The notes below the pieces were generated by a model. It did not search any database. It was not told the origin of the DNA and saw only the letters and a list, made by a program, of their open reading frames with translations. Source: Leyella stercorea (lineage in GTDB: Bacteria > Bacteroidota > Bacteroidia > Bacteroidales > Bacteroidaceae). From it: DNA of 40,893 nt. The number at the start of each line of letters is the position of its first letter. Position 1 is the first letter of the stretch. Where the stretch lies: positions 1 to 40,893 of the forward strand of contig NZ_JADYTS010000022.1 in assembly GCF_021531355.1 (NCBI RefSeq), read 5' to 3'. A program made the position numbers and the translations under genes. This document shows positions 18,318 through 26,699 of this stretch, piece after piece.

Positions 18318-19706
18318 ATGTCATCAAAACAGAAGACACTAAAGGGTAGTTTCTCCCTGTGCGGCAAAGGACTCCACACTGGTTTGAGCCTTACCGTTAC
18401 ATTCAATCCTGCTCCAGAAAACACCGGGTACAAGATACAACGAATTGACCTTGACGGAATGCCTATCATTCAGGCTATTGCCGAAAATGTAGTAGACACA
18501 CAGCGCGGCACCGTTCTGGGCAAGGACGATGTACGTGTATCAACCATCGAACATGGAATGTCGGCACTTTATGCTATGGGTATTGACAACTGTCTTATCC
18601 AGGTAAATGGTCCCGAGTTCCCTATTCTTGACGGTAGTGCTGCATTGTATGTTCAGAAAATCAATGAAATTGGTGTTGAGGAACAGAATGCGCCAAAGGA
18701 TTGGTATGTAATCCGTCATAAGATAGAGGTGAAAGATGAAGAGACAGGTTCTTGCATCACTATCCTGCCTGATGAGGAATTCTCACTCACAGCAATGTGC
18801 TCATTCAATTCGAAATTCATCAATTCACAGTTTGCCACACTCGACTGCGTGGAAAAATTTGCTGAAGAGATTGCCCCGGCACGCACATTCGTCTTCGTTC
18901 GTGACATCGAGCCTCTGCTTAAGGCCAACCTTATTAAGGGTGGCGACTTGGACAATGCCATCGTTATTTACGAGAAGCAGACCACACAGGAGCGTCTTGA
19001 TTCATTGGCCGACATGCTGAAGGTAGAGCGTCGTGACGCTAATGAATTGGGCTACATACAGCACAAGCCTCTCGTATGGGAGAATGAGTGTACAAGACAC
19101 AAGCTTCTTGATATCATTGGCGACATGGCCCTGATTGGCAAGCCTATCAAGGGACGCATCATAGCCACACGTCCAGGTCATACAATCAACAATAAGTTTG
19201 CCCGCCAGATGCGCCGTGAGATTCGTAAGCACGAGATACAAGCTCCTATATACGATCCCAACGAGACTCCGATAATGGACAACATCAGAATACGTGAGCT
19301 TCTGCCCCACCGTTATCCTATGCAGCTCGTTGACAAGGTTGTAGCTCTTGGCGCAACAAGTATTGTTGGTGTAAAGAACGTCACAGCCAATGAGCCGTTC
19401 TTCACTGGTCACTTCCCGCAAGAGCCAGTGATGCCTGGAGTGCTTCAGATTGAGGCTATGGCACAATGTGGCGGTCTGCTCGTACTCAACACACTTGAGG
19501 AGCCTGAGCGTTGGTCTACATATTTCATGAAGATTGACGACGTGAAATTCCGCCATAAGGTAGTTCCTGGAGACACATTGCTCTTCAAGGTTGACCTGCT
19601 TTCGCCATTACGTCATGGTATCTCATCAATGAAAGGCTATGTATTTGTAGGCGACCATGTAGTATCAGAAGCCACATTTACAGCTCAGATTGTTAAGAAC
19701 AAATAG
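18318..19706 (+). CDS. lpxC/fabZ: Bifunctional UDP-3-O-acyl-N-acetylglucosamine deacetylase / 3-hydroxyacyl-ACP dehydratase
   Basis: This 462-aa fusion joins LpxC (about residues 1-305), the committed Zn deacetylase of lipid A synthesis, to FabZ (about 315-462), which dehydrates 3-hydroxyacyl-ACP. LpxC features are a Zn ligand H79 in STIEHGMSAL, PEFPILDGSAALY, and the second Zn site in ECTRHKLLDIIGDMAL. FabZ features are LLPHRYPMQLVDKV and the catalytic pair in FFTGHFPQEPVMPGVLQIEAMAQCGG (His and Glu). The fusion is characteristic of Bacteroidetes. The two activities compete for the 3-hydroxyacyl-ACP pool, so fixing them 1:1 could balance lipid A against fatty acids. Confidence 0.96.
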   Translation: MSSKQKTLKGSFSLCGKGLHTGLSLTVTFNPAPENTGYKIQRIDLDGMPIIQAIAENVVDTQRGTVLGKDDVRVSTIEHGMSALYAMGIDNCLIQVNGPEFPILDGSAALYVQKINEIGVEEQNAPKDWYVIRHKIEVKDEETGSCITILPDEEFSLTAMCSFNSKFINSQFATLDCVEKFAEEIAPARTFVFVRDIEPLLKANLIKGGDLDNAIVIYEKQTTQERLDSLADMLKVERRDANELGYIQHKPLVWENECTRHKLLDIIGDMALIGKPIKGRIIATRPGHTINNKFARQMRREIRKHEIQAPIYDPNETPIMDNIRIRELLPHRYPMQLVDKVVALGATSIVGVKNVTANEPFFTGHFPQEPVMPGVLQIEAMAQCGGLLVLNTLEEPERWSTYFMKIDDVKFRHKVVPGDTLLFKVDLLSPLRHGISSMKGYVFVGDHVVSEATFTAQIVKNK

Positions 19707-19730
19707 AATTCAATTCAAAAAAACTTCAAG

Positions 19731-20501
19731 ATGAATCAGATAAGCCCCTTAGCATACGTCCATCCCGAAGCAAAGCTCGGCGACAACAATATCATTGGCC
19801 CGTTCTGCTATATTGACCGCAATGTTGAAATTGGCGACAACAATGTAATGCAAAACAGTGTGACCATTCATGTAGGAGCACGCATCGGAAACAGCAATGA
19901 GTTTTTCCCGGGTGCAAGCATCTCTACCAAACCTCAGGATTTGAAATTCAGAGGCGAGGAAACCATCTGCCGAGTTGGAGACAACAACAGTATTCGTGAG
20001 AATGTAACCATATCACGTGGCACAGCCTCAAGAGGCGAGACTATTGTTGGTTCTAACAATCTGCTTATGGAGTGTGTACACGTTGCACATGACTGCGTTC
20101 TCGGTAGCGGCCTGATTATTGGCAACTCTACCAAACTTGCTGGCGAGGTTGTAGTTGACGACAATGCTATTATTTCAGCTAATGTTCTTTGCCACCAGTT
20201 CTGCAGAATCGGTGGTTATGTGATGATTCAGGGTGGATGCCGATTCAGCCAAGACATTCCTCCTTTTATCATTGCAGGTAAAGAACCGACTAAATATTGC
20301 GGATTGAATCTTGTTGGACTCCGTCGTCGCGGATTCTCTAACGAGAAGATTGACCTCATCCACAATGCCTACCGCAAATTATACTCTAAGGGTATAATGT
20401 CTGAGGGCATTCAAGAGATAAAGAACGAACTTGAGATTACTAAGGAAGTTCAATATATTATTGATTTCGTAGAGTCTTCAAAGAGAGGTATTATACGCTA
20501 A
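19731..20501 (+). CDS. lpxA: UDP-N-acetylglucosamine acyltransferase
   Basis: This 256-aa trimeric enzyme performs the first step of lipid A synthesis, O-acylating UDP-GlcNAc. Hexapeptide repeats of the left-handed beta-helix run from residue 5 to about 190. The catalytic His is H120 in CVHVAHDC, equivalent to E. coli H125. The C-terminal helical domain ends in VESSKRGIIR. It follows lpxC-fabZ by 24 bases and ends the lpx cluster at a strong terminator. Confidence 0.96.
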   Translation: MNQISPLAYVHPEAKLGDNNIIGPFCYIDRNVEIGDNNVMQNSVTIHVGARIGNSNEFFPGASISTKPQDLKFRGEETICRVGDNNSIRENVTISRGTASRGETIVGSNNLLMECVHVAHDCVLGSGLIIGNSTKLAGEVVVDDNAIISANVLCHQFCRIGGYVMIQGGCRFSQDIPPFIIAGKEPTKYCGLNLVGLRRRGFSNEKIDLIHNAYRKLYSKGIMSEGIQEIKNELEITKEVQYIIDFVESSKRGIIR

Positions 20502-20520
20502 AACGTATTTATCAGATAAA

Positions 20521-20571
20521 GGGAGCTAAGTAGAGTATAAAAGACAAATGTCTACTTAACTCCCATTTTTT
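20521..20571 (+). terminator. Rho-independent terminator after lpxA
   Basis: 20521-20534 pairs with 20551-20564 (GGGAG...TAAGTAGA with TCTACTTA...CTCCC) with a single C/A mismatch, followed by ATTTTTT. Confidence 0.9.
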
Positions 20572-20591
20572 ATATTCACATTAAGACAATA

Positions 20592-21500
20592 ATGAGCAAG
20601 AAACTTATTGTTATTGTAGGCCCCACCGGCGTAGGAAAGACAGAATTATGTTTGCAGATTGCCGAACATCTCAACATCCCTATTATCAATGCCGATTCGC
20701 GTCAGATTTTCAGCGAAATACCAATTGGAACAGCAGCCCCAACTTTTGAGCAGCAGAAGCGTGTAAAGCATTATTTTGTCGGCAATCACCACCTTGACGA
20801 TTATTATAGCGCTTCGTTATTTGAAGAAGATGTAATGCATCTGCTCACCGACAATCTCTTTAACACCTCCGATGTAGCGCTTATGAGCGGTGGTTCGATG
20901 ATGTACATTGACGCTGTATGCAATGGTATTGACGAAATTCCTACCATTGACGACAATACACGTGAATGGATGAAGCAGCGATTGGAAACAGAAGGTTTGC
21001 CAGCGCTTGTCGACGAACTTAAAGTATTAGACCATGAGCATTGGAAGATTGTCGACCGCAACAACCCACGCCGTGTAGTGCACGCTCTCGAAATATGCCA
21101 CATGACTGGTAAAACCTACACGTCATTCAGACAAAACACCAAGAAGCAACGTCCTTTCGATATAATAAAGGTCGGGCTGAATCGCGACCGTGAAGAACTG
21201 TACAACCGTATAAATGCACGTGTACTGCAGATGTTCGACGAAGGACTCGTAGACGAAGCACTTGCGGTATACGACAAGCGAAGTTTGAACTCTCTGAACA
21301 CTGTCGGATATAAAGAGACATTCGAATACCTTGACGGACTTATTACAATGAACCAATGCATATTCAACATACAAAGCAACAGCCGCCGCTACTGCCGCAA
21401 ACAGCAGACATGGTTCAAACGAGACAAGAGTATAATGTGGTTCCATCCCGACAACATTAAAGAAATCATAAATTATATAGACAAGCAACTGATAGATTAA
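20592..21500 (+). CDS. miaA: tRNA dimethylallyltransferase
   Basis: This 302-aa enzyme transfers dimethylallyl to A37 of tRNAs reading UNN codons. The P-loop is [12 protein letters not shown] (about residues 9-20), followed by the catalytic-Asp motif [36 protein letters not shown] and the C-terminal [14 protein letters not shown] are family features. It begins 20 bases after the terminator T-run of lpxA. Confidence 0.95.
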   Translation: MSKKLIVIVGPTGVGKTELCLQIAEHLNIPIINADSRQIFSEIPIGTAAPTFEQQKRVKHYFVGNHHLDDYYSASLFEEDVMHLLTDNLFNTSDVALMSGGSMMYIDAVCNGIDEIPTIDDNTREWMKQRLETEGLPALVDELKVLDHEHWKIVDRNNPRRVVHALEICHMTGKTYTSFRQNTKKQRPFDIIKVGLNRDREELYNRINARVLQMFDEGLVDEALAVYDKRSLNSLNTVGYKETFEYLDGLITMNQCIFNIQSNSRRYCRKQQTWFKRDKSIMWFHPDNIKEIINYIDKQLID

Positions 21501-21510
21501 ACTATTTTCG

Positions 21511-21518
21511 TACATTTG
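21511..21518 (+). promoter_or_regulatory. Probable -7 element for the PBP1A gene
   Basis: TACATTTG followed by CA lies 10 bases after the miaA stop and 46 bases before the ATG at 21564. No clear TTTG at -33. Confidence 0.5.
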
Positions 21519-21563
21519 CAAGATAATATACCAAGATTAGCAAACAAAATTAATCATTTTAAG

Positions 21564-24053
21564 ATGAAAAAAATAAAAGACATTCTTATCTGGTGTAAGC
21601 GCAAGATCAAGGCGTTTTGGCCTTGGTATCGCAATTTGTATAAAGGCAAAGCGTGGTACACCAAGACTCTTGTAGGATTTGCGTCCTGCATAGTTGCGTT
21701 TTTCATCTACCTTGGAATGGTAGACACAAACTTCTTGTGGCTGTTTGGCAAATCACCAGGTTTTTACACTATCATGAATCCTGAGACACATGAAGCATCT
21801 GAGATTTACAGTGCTGACGGTGTAATGATTGGTAAATACTTCAACGAGAATCGAACACCAGTAAAATACGAAGAAGTAAATCCTGCTTTCTGGAAAGCGC
21901 TTATCGATACTGAGGACGAACGATTCTACAGCCATCACGGCATTGACTATCCCGGACTTATAGGAGCTGTGAAGGATGCTGTTCTACATCACGACGCTCG
22001 TGGAGCATCTACCATCACCCAGCAGCTTGCTAAGAACATGTTCCGTGTGCGCACCGACTATTCTACAGGATTGCTTGGCAAGATACCTGGTGTTCGCATG
22101 CTCATCATGAAGTCCAAGGAATGGATTATTGCTACAAAGTTGGAGTTGACACACGACAAGAAGGATATTATTACGATGTATGCCAACACTGTCGACTTCG
22201 GTTCTAACGCATTTGGAATAAAGACAGCTTCAAAGACCTACTTCAACTGCACGCCCAAGGACCTCACCACCGACCAGGCTGCTATACTTGTAGGAATGCT
22301 CAAGGCTACCACCTATTATAATCCTATCTCGCATCCCGAGAACTCGCTGCGTCGACGCAACATCGTACTCAGCAACATGCTGAAACATGGCGACTTGACA
22401 CGCGACGAATACGATGAAATGAGCCAGAACCCAATAAAGCTCAACTACAGCGTGGAGAGCAACTACGACGGTCAGGCACTCTACTTCCGAGAGGCTGTCT
22501 CAGCAGAACTCAAGGACTGGTGCCGCGAAAACGGATACGACCTCTACAGCTCAGGCTTGAAGATTTATACCACCATCGACTCGCGTATGCAGAGGTACGC
22601 AGAGGAAGCTGCTGCCAAACAAATGAAGCAGATTCAGCGCAACTTCAACAACCATTGGGGCAATCAAGAGCCATGGCAGGACGAGAATCATAACGTCATC
22701 CCTAACTTCATTGAAGGAATCGCCCAGAAGCAACCAGTTTACAAGAATCTTCTGGCACGCTTCCCAAACAACCCCGACTCTATCCAGTACTATCTCAACC
22801 GTCCGCATAAGGTAAAGCTGTTCGACTACGAGCATGGTACTATTGAGAGGGATATGTCGACGATGGACTCTATCCGCTACATGGTTCACTTCATGCACTG
22901 TGCATTCGTGGCAATGGAGCCTAAGACAGGCGATGTGAAAGCATGGGTAGGCGACATCGACTTCAAGTCGTGGAAGTACGACAAGGTTACTGCTATGCGC
23001 CAGCCCGGTTCAACATTCAAGCTGTTTGTCTACACCGAGGCGATGAACCAGGGACTGACCCCTTGCGACAAGCGTCGCGACGAATACATCTCAATGCAGG
23101 TATATGACAAAAAAGCAGGAACAGAAGTAACATGGACACCGACCAATGCCAACGGTTCGTTCTCAGGCGATTCAATTCCGCTGAAGGGTGCATTTGCACG
23201 AAGCATCAACTCTATTGCTGTTCGACTCGGACAGGAAATGGGCGTTACACGTATAGCCGAGACCGCCCACAAGATGGGTATTGAGAGTCCACTCGACGAA
23301 ACTCCGTCACTCACACTTGGATCAAGCGACGTGACGCTGCTGGAATTGGCTAACGCATACTCTACTGTAGCCAACGACGGCAAGTACATCAAGCGCCGAC
23401 TCGTAACACGTATTATCGACCGCAATGGCAAGGAGATTTATGGGCCATCTGTCAGCGAAGAGCAGGTAATACCATACAGAAGTGCATACCTCATGCAGCA
23501 ACTGCTCATGAGTGGATTGCGTGAGCCTGGCGGCACATCTATGAGCCTCAATGGTTATGTAGGACAATACCGCGACACCGATTGGGGCGGAAAGACTGGA
23601 ACTTCGAACAACCACTCCGACGCCTGGTTTATGGGGGTTAGCCCTAACCTTGTAGTAGGAGCATGGGTAGGCGGCGAATATCGCTGCATCCACTTCCGCA
23701 CTGGAGCCTTAGGTCAGGGTTCGCGTACGGCACTGCCAATCTGCGGATACTTCCTTGACGCTGTGTTGAAAGACCCAGCATTCAGTCAGTATCATGCCAA
23801 GTTCGGCAAGCCCAAGGACGAAAGCATTACATCGTCTATGTACAACTGTAATAGTTATGTTCCAAGAGCTAAAGCTGACACATCATTCAAAGACAGTATA
23901 AGGGTTGAAGAAGAAATCGTACTCGACGAGGACGGTAATCCGGTAGAACGTCAGTTGCCTATCTCAAGCAATAAGGAGCAGCAACCTGCCGACCAGCAAC
24001 AAAAGGAACACAAGACCCCGAAAGAACAACCCGTGAGTCTTGACAACTTATAA
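21564..24053 (+). CDS. mrcA: Class A penicillin-binding protein 1A (transglycosylase/transpeptidase)
   Basis: This 829-aa inner-membrane enzyme polymerises and cross-links peptidoglycan. A cytoplasmic basic tail is followed by one membrane helix (about 34-52). The GT51 domain shows TEDERFYSHHGID with E117 and GASTITQQLAKNMF (148-160). The transpeptidase domain shows SxxK (S483-K486, RQPGSTFKLFVY), SxN (S547-N549) and KTG (677-679, GGKTGTSNNHSDAWF). The C-terminus is a Glu/Gln-rich tail. I chose the ATG at 21564 because it gives the Lys-rich tail typical of the family; the frame opens at 21516 but that lies inside the predicted promoter. Confidence 0.95.
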   Translation: MKKIKDILIWCKRKIKAFWPWYRNLYKGKAWYTKTLVGFASCIVAFFIYLGMVDTNFLWLFGKSPGFYTIMNPETHEASEIYSADGVMIGKYFNENRTPVKYEEVNPAFWKALIDTEDERFYSHHGIDYPGLIGAVKDAVLHHDARGASTITQQLAKNMFRVRTDYSTGLLGKIPGVRMLIMKSKEWIIATKLELTHDKKDIITMYANTVDFGSNAFGIKTASKTYFNCTPKDLTTDQAAILVGMLKATTYYNPISHPENSLRRRNIVLSNMLKHGDLTRDEYDEMSQNPIKLNYSVESNYDGQALYFREAVSAELKDWCRENGYDLYSSGLKIYTTIDSRMQRYAEEAAAKQMKQIQRNFNNHWGNQEPWQDENHNVIPNFIEGIAQKQPVYKNLLARFPNNPDSIQYYLNRPHKVKLFDYEHGTIERDMSTMDSIRYMVHFMHCAFVAMEPKTGDVKAWVGDIDFKSWKYDKVTAMRQPGSTFKLFVYTEAMNQGLTPCDKRRDEYISMQVYDKKAGTEVTWTPTNANGSFSGDSIPLKGAFARSINSIAVRLGQEMGVTRIAETAHKMGIESPLDETPSLTLGSSDVTLLELANAYSTVANDGKYIKRRLVTRIIDRNGKEIYGPSVSEEQVIPYRSAYLMQQLLMSGLREPGGTSMSLNGYVGQYRDTDWGGKTGTSNNHSDAWFMGVSPNLVVGAWVGGEYRCIHFRTGALGQGSRTALPICGYFLDAVLKDPAFSQYHAKFGKPKDESITSSMYNCNSYVPRAKADTSFKDSIRVEEEIVLDEDGNPVERQLPISSNKEQQPADQQQKEHKTPKEQPVSLDNL

Positions 24054-24152
24054 AAGTTGAGAATTGAGAGTTGAGAGTTATGATTACATTTGATATAAAT
24101 TTTATTATCAAAATCAACATATCATAACTCTCAACTCTAAATTCTCAACTTT
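24053..24152. repeat. 32-bp inverted repeats built of TTGAGAG-like heptads
   Basis: Arms 24053-24084 and 24121-24152 are complementary at 31 of 32 positions around a 36-base AT-rich centre. Within the arm, a heptamer RTTGAGA repeats three times (24056-24076). A further related stretch (CACTCAACTCTCAATTA) follows at 24163-24179. It lies between convergent gene ends and may terminate both transcripts, but lacks a T-run. The centre contains TACATTTG (24085-24092), which matches the -7 consensus. Confidence 0.88.
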
Positions 24153-24176
24153 AAATTTATAACACTCAACTCTCAA

Positions 24177-25382
24177 TTATTTTTTCAAGAGTTTGTCAAT
24201 CTCTTCAAACTCGCGTCCCATATTCAAGTTGAGATAGATAGTATACAGAGGGACTCCCCATTTAGCTTTTTCGTTAGGAGCAAGTTTTCTGTACTCCTGC
24301 ATATACGGCAGACACTTTCTGTAAAGCGTCTTCAGCTTCTGTGTCTTCTCCTTACTGTGCCTCATCGTGCCTTCAATGTAAGTAGCTTGATTGAAGTAAG
24401 CCAAAGCAGCATTCAGATAGACATCAGCAAAAGTCTTGTCTTTCGCAATCACCTTGTCGCAAATGCTAACACATTCGTCAAAATTCTGATTGGCAAGCAG
24501 CACGGTAGATTTGGCAAACAATGGCACCACACTTGCAGTATCAGCCTTTATAGCGTCATCGCACAATGCAATTGCAGTTTTATACTTACCTGTCTTGTAG
24601 TAGTGGTCAAACAGATGCGAGAAGAAATACTTAGATTGTGGATAGCGTGCAAAACCACTCTCAAGCACTTCAACGAATTTGGCGACATCAGCCTTCTTGC
24701 GATACGTTTCAGCAATATACTGATAAGTCATCTCCAGTCTTATCGTATCAGTCTGGGCAATATTCGAGTAGTTCAATGTTCGCTCAGCATCATTCAGCTT
24801 ATACCCACAATATACAGTATAGAATCCTGCCGTTGCTATCTTCTTGTCCTTGTTCTGATAGTCGTACGACGTGAAGATAGGCTGGCTCGCGCAGTCAATA
24901 TAAGCAGCAAACAGACCATAGGCATTCTTGAAATCGTTCTTGCCTACGAAGTACAATCCACCATTATACAAATTACCCCTCAGTTGATTGAGATATTCGG
25001 CGTGACGCTTACGATACTTCATCTTGGCAGGTTGCACACCCTTCAGATTCCATTCCACCGAATCGAGTCCTTCCAACACACCAAACATCCTGTAGGCAGC
25101 AAGGAAGAGTTTTGCTGTATCCGCCTTTTGTTTCAGATACATCTGTTCGTTTACCGTTTCATACTGTTTTCTGACAGCGTCAAAAAGCACGAGCCAAATC
25201 TTCTCATTGGCTTTGTTGGTAGAATCGGCAAGCAGCTTGCGCATTGAAGCCTCAGCCTCCACCAACGATTTTCCGGCCTTGACATCATCCTTTGCCTTCG
25301 ATATTTCTTTCTTCTGTGCACAGACAGTCAGAGGCATACCGAGGCAGAAAGCCAAAACCATAAACAATAATTTCCTGAACAT
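24177..25382 (-). CDS. Exported TPR-repeat protein (paralogue 2)
   Basis: The protein has 401 aa. A signal peptide MFRKLLFMVLAFCLGMPLTVCAQ is followed by helical TPR-like units, clearest at residues about 260-350 (YYKTGKYKTAIALCDDAIKAD, VLLANQNFDECVSICDKVIAKD, YLNAALAYFNQATYIEG). The ATG at 25382 was chosen because it starts the signal peptide; the frame stays open to 25436 but runs into a terminator hairpin. It follows another exported TPR protein with exactly the same predicted length, so the pair probably arose by duplication. It is likely a periplasmic or outer-membrane-associated scaffold. Partners are unknown. Confidence 0.82.
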   Translation of the reverse strand: MFRKLLFMVLAFCLGMPLTVCAQKKEISKAKDDVKAGKSLVEAEASMRKLLADSTNKANEKIWLVLFDAVRKQYETVNEQMYLKQKADTAKLFLAAYRMFGVLEGLDSVEWNLKGVQPAKMKYRKRHAEYLNQLRGNLYNGGLYFVGKNDFKNAYGLFAAYIDCASQPIFTSYDYQNKDKKIATAGFYTVYCGYKLNDAERTLNYSNIAQTDTIRLEMTYQYIAETYRKKADVAKFVEVLESGFARYPQSKYFFSHLFDHYYKTGKYKTAIALCDDAIKADTASVVPLFAKSTVLLANQNFDECVSICDKVIAKDKTFADVYLNAALAYFNQATYIEGTMRHSKEKTQKLKTLYRKCLPYMQEYRKLAPNEKAKWGVPLYTIYLNLNMGREFEEIDKLLKK

Positions 25383-25396
25383 ATCCCTACTATATA

Positions 25397-25448
25397 AAAA
25401 ATGAAAAGGTGCGCAATCATGTCTTTCACAGAACATGGTGGCGCACCT
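25397..25448 (-). terminator. Terminator between the two TPR genes
   Basis: On the minus strand, AGGTGCGC (25441-25448) pairs with GCGCACCT (25407-25414), with an inner CATGT/ACATG stem. A TTTTCATTTTTT stretch follows (25397-25407). Only about 15 bases separate it from the next ATG, so it may limit rather than abolish expression of the downstream gene. Confidence 0.78.
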
Positions 25449-25471
25449 GATTTTGTTGAAGCTGTTACAAT

Positions 25472-26677
25472 TTACTTGTTAGGATCCAAGGCCTTTGTAC
25501 GGCTGTCATCTGCACCATAAAGAACATAATATGTATTATAAAGCAGATACTTCCAGTTAGCTTCCTGCTGGTTGGGGTCAAGATCGCGAGCCTTCTCCAG
25601 ATAGCCCTGAGTCTCGGTCAGAATTTTCTTCTGCTCGTTAACGTCCTGCAAGTTAGCAGCCTTGTTATTGTTGCAGAATCCCATCCATGTCAGAACGAGT
25701 GCATTCTCCTTGATTGAGTTAGCCTTCTTGAAGTCGGCAAGAGCCTCATCCCACTTGCTCTCGTTCATCTCAGCCTGACCCTTCACAGCCCAAGCTGTGA
25801 AGCAGTTAGGATCGCTTGCGAGGCGATCCTCGATAACCTTCATCTGCTTGTCCTTCATGTTAAGGTTGCCATACAGAGTAGCAAGGTTTGTGAAGATGGT
25901 CTCGCTCTTGTCCTTTGCATAAAGGTCCTCGAAACTCTTCAGACACTTCAGTGAGTCCTCCTTAGTCTTCATCGACTGCTGCATCATAGCCAGCTTCAGT
26001 CCCAATGCGTCTTTATACGAAGCAGTATCTTGCAGAGCGATGTCGATGTACTTGTTTGCATCGTCCATGTTCTTGGCCTGATAAGCGATAACACCAGCTA
26101 CACGAGCCACCTCACCGAGATAAGTATCCGGCGACTTGGTCTTGTCGAAATCGTCGAACAAGGCTGAAGTACCACTGTTTACATAAGTAGCATAGAAGTT
26201 GAAAGCACCCTTGTTGTCCTCCTTCTGCAAGCAGTCCTGACCGGCATTGATGAGGTTCAGACGCAGAGGCCACAGAGCAGTCTGGTTCTTCTTGTGGAAC
26301 TTAGGAGCCACTTTGCCCTTAGCGTTAGGCTGACGATCGTACTTATCGCACTCCATAGCGTCGTTGAGAGCATTTGTGAGTGAAGCATACAAGCCTTCCT
26401 TGTCAACAGGCTTCAGCTTGCCATCCTTCTGGCCCATCTGTTCCATCACCTGATTCTCGCTCATTACGGCCATTTCCTTGTTCACCTTCTGGAGCGAGAG
26501 CTCTACGAGCTTGTTGTAAGCCTTAGCCTTGTCCTCATTGTTCAATGAAGAGAGGCAAGCTCCGAGCTGAGACTTTGCCTCAGCATAGTCTTTCGACTTG
26601 AGGACGCTCTTCACGTCCTGTGCAAATGCAGATGAGGTAGCTGCTACCATCACTGCCAACATAAACAATTTTCTCAT
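25472..26677 (-). CDS. Exported TPR-repeat protein (paralogue 1)
   Basis: The protein has 401 aa. Signal peptide MRKLFMLAVMVAATSSAFAQ, then helical repeats; TPR-like pairs are clear at about 190-340 (GVIAYQAKNMDDANKYIDIALQD, FTNLATLYGNLNMKDKQMKVIEDRL, AVKGQAEMNESKWDEALADFKKANSI). The last part (ETQGYLEKARDLDPNQQEANWKYLLYNTYYVLYG) resembles lipoprotein/TPR proteins common in Bacteroidales. The ATG at 26677 begins a canonical signal peptide; the frame opens six bases earlier at a TTG. gyrA ends only 22 bases upstream, so the gene is probably transcribed with gyrA. Function is unknown. Confidence 0.83.
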   Translation of the reverse strand: MRKLFMLAVMVAATSSAFAQDVKSVLKSKDYAEAKSQLGACLSSLNNEDKAKAYNKLVELSLQKVNKEMAVMSENQVMEQMGQKDGKLKPVDKEGLYASLTNALNDAMECDKYDRQPNAKGKVAPKFHKKNQTALWPLRLNLINAGQDCLQKEDNKGAFNFYATYVNSGTSALFDDFDKTKSPDTYLGEVARVAGVIAYQAKNMDDANKYIDIALQDTASYKDALGLKLAMMQQSMKTKEDSLKCLKSFEDLYAKDKSETIFTNLATLYGNLNMKDKQMKVIEDRLASDPNCFTAWAVKGQAEMNESKWDEALADFKKANSIKENALVLTWMGFCNNNKAANLQDVNEQKKILTETQGYLEKARDLDPNQQEANWKYLLYNTYYVLYGADDSRTKALDPNK

Positions 26678-26699
26678 ATTCAAATATATTTAATATGTT

